A stretch of 64,000 nt of DNA from Chrysophaeum taylorii. Taxonomy: Eukaryota; Sar; Pelagophyceae; Pelagomonadales; Pelagomonadaceae. The stretch covers positions 1 to 64,000 of the forward strand of contig JAQMWT010000308.1 in assembly GCA_029834535.1 (NCBI GenBank), read 5' to 3'. Positions within the stretch are counted from its first letter, which is position 1. Each line of letters opens with the position of its first letter. Positions 62,823 to 64,000 of the stretch are shown piece after piece. The position numbers and the translations under genes were made by a program. Below the pieces are notes generated by a model. The model worked only from the letters and a program-made list of their open reading frames with translations, was not told where the DNA came from and searched no databases.

Positions 62823-63850
62823 CGAAAGACCTGTGAGGTCACCAATTGAAACACGCGCCCTCGTAAGGCGTGCGCGTCGTGGTGCGGGCGCGAGCGACTT
62901 ATGTTGATGATCTGAAGGTCGTGAGATTCGTTGCGGCGCGGAGTGTCGGTGGAAATGACGAGTGTCATGGTGTTAGAGGCGGTGACGCGGAGAGCATCGA
63001 AAAGCGTGTCATGCTCCAAGAGCGAAAGCGCGTGATGCGGGTAGTCCGAAGTCAGTGCCAAAAGGAGTGTGGCTCGCGGCCGACCTGTCTGCAAGGTAGG
63101 GCAGATGGGCGCGTGAGCTGAGATCCCGTGGTGGAGAGTATCCGGCCTGAAATGCTTGGGGTCCAGTGCGGGAATTCGAAAAGAGGGGTCGCCGAAGGAG
63201 AGTGCAGTAGAACCAAGGGCGATGAAAGGGGCAGTCCTGCTGGGTGCATCCTCCTCAATAGCGGAGATGCTGGGACCAGAGCAGTGAGTGCCGTAGTGAC
63301 CAGGGTTGCCCTTAGGCGTGTTGAGCATTCGAAGGTGCGGGCGTGTGACATGCGTCCTCAAATGAGGAGTGACGTGCAGAGCGATAAGACGCTTTTGAGG
63401 GAGGCAACGTACGTGACTTTGGTGCATGTTTGTGGTGGAGCCGGCAGCTGGCGTGGGGCGTTTGTCGTGCATTCCAGTGATGCGAAAATGCTTACAAAAG
63501 TGGGTCAGTTGGAGCGAGTCTGTGCATATTGCGCGGAGAATGTTTATTGAGAGCGCAACGTCGATTTTCCGGAGGCAGCGCAAGCGTGTGGCGTCCAGAA
63601 GAGAGCTATGCAAGGGGACATACAGGACCGAAGTGGTCGCAGTGGAATCGTGCATAGTTTGCGGCTGATCGGGTCGTTCAGAACTCTCTAAATCGGTGTC
63701 TGTTGCTGCAGCCATGGGGAAAGGTTTCCAGCGGCTTGGTCGCGGTGAGACATAAGGATCGGCAGTCAAAAGGAGTGCGTCCTCTGACTGAGAGTTGAGG
63801 AGCGGGTGATCAGGTGTTGCGACTGGTGCTCGTGCGAAGACATCCATCAA
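62657..63850 (-). CDS. Unknown-element protein, upstream frame (397 codons)
   Basis: It aligns with 26900-28100 of copy 1 (FARAPVATPDHPLLNSQSEDA; PLHSSLLDATRLRCLRKIDVAL; ISTDTPRR). It overlaps the downstream frame by 166 bp. In copy 1 the equivalent junction is in one frame, so the indel here is private to this copy. Confidence 0.5.
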   Translation of the reverse strand: MMDVFARAPVATPDHPLLNSQSEDALLLTADPYVSPRPSRWKPFPMAAATDTDLESSERPDQPQTMHDSTATTSVLYVPLHSSLLDATRLRCLRKIDVALSINILRAICTDSLQLTHFCKHFRITGMHDKRPTPAAGSTTNMHQSHVRCLPQKRLIALHVTPHLRTHVTRPHLRMLNTPKGNPGHYGTHCSGPSISAIEEDAPSRTAPFIALGSTALSFGDPSFRIPALDPKHFRPDTLHHGISAHAPICPTLQTGRPRATLLLALTSDYPHHALSLLEHDTLFDALRVTASNTMTLVISTDTPRRNESHDLQIINISRSRPHHDAHALRGRVFQLVTSQVFRCIFRRPTLNLRVTLWQSPMPRRLKLRNHASGTPKPQKLPDKRALSSPQLLNSYL

Positions 63851-64000
63851 ATCGTTGCACGGTGGTCGCAGATGGGTCCATGCAACCTGCTGAGCAGTGT
63901 CATCCAGTGCATCCGACCGAGAAGGTGGATGGTGGGTGCAGCAGCAAGCGCCGGTGAGCGGCAGTGCGCGCCTGTCTTCGAGGAGGGGAGGCGGTGAGGC

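Larger units (their letters stand above)
58332..64000 (-). mobile_element. Large dispersed element of unknown class, copy 2 (runs off window)
   Basis: On the minus strand it matches 26750-32291 and extends past the window end. A SINE-like element (58627-58997) is inserted near its 3' end. Its coding frames are less broken than those of copy 1. Confidence 0.65.

Noticed and set aside
1-64000. tRNA or rRNA genes
   Set aside because: No cloverleaf or rRNA core sequence was recognised; the only tRNA-like match is the 14-nt primer-binding site.

Overview
This is nuclear DNA of a microbial eukaryote, most likely a protist or alga. The few conventional genes are GC-rich and mostly single-exon: a mitochondrial processing peptidase subunit, a mitochondrial carrier, a CMP-sialate synthetase, a Cu/Zn-SOD-like protein and a membrane-anchored methyltransferase-like protein. 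About three quarters of the window is nested, mostly decayed mobile DNA. A nuclease-like plus kinase-like gene resembles the Crinkler-type families of oomycetes, fungi and algae. That fits a stramenopile but does not prove one; I cannot name the organism.

Layout. 1-1448: a Helitron/PIF1 helicase fragment with a minisatellite, interrupted by a 257-bp MITE. 1449-14740: a very large decayed Ty1/copia element with a truncated 5' LTR, a half-tRNA primer-binding site, gag-like ORFs, integrase, RT/RNase H, then unusual zinc-finger and coiled-coil regions after RNase H. It hosts a second Helitron fragment (4310-5270) and a SINE-like insertion (8211-8864). 14895-16600: the frameshifted nuclease-kinase gene. 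16620-18006: a third Helitron fragment. 18536-20892: the MPP-alpha and methyltransferase genes, convergent. 20929-24904: a plus-strand copia element with short LTRs. 24905-32291: a large low-complexity dispersed element of unknown class. 32562-33233: SLC25 carrier. 34077-36353: a hAT transposase relic. 36554-41515: a complete-length minus-strand copia element with LTRs and a 5-bp target duplication, carrying another SINE-like insertion. 41617-42342: CMP-sialate synthetase. 45200-48733: a hAT-like DNA transposon with inverted ends and an 8-bp target duplication, carrying a fourth SINE-like copy. 50012-51399: a nuclease-fold-like gene convergent with the SOD-like gene. 51400-58330: degenerate DNA. 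58332-64000: a second, inverted copy of the unknown element, cut by the window edge, with a SINE-like insertion in it.

The most notable observations are: a recurring eight-residue motif ending Ser-(Leu/Phe)-Asn-Tyr near domain junctions of the giant copia polyprotein, read as candidate processing sites; a primer site complementary to the anticodon arm of initiator tRNA-Met; four SINE-like copies with (GTTA)n tails, each bounded by its own target duplication; two copia copies sitting head-to-head just upstream of host genes; an SOD-like protein missing most metal ligands; and a two-copy, 5.5 to 7 kb element with a conserved but unrecognised coding frame.
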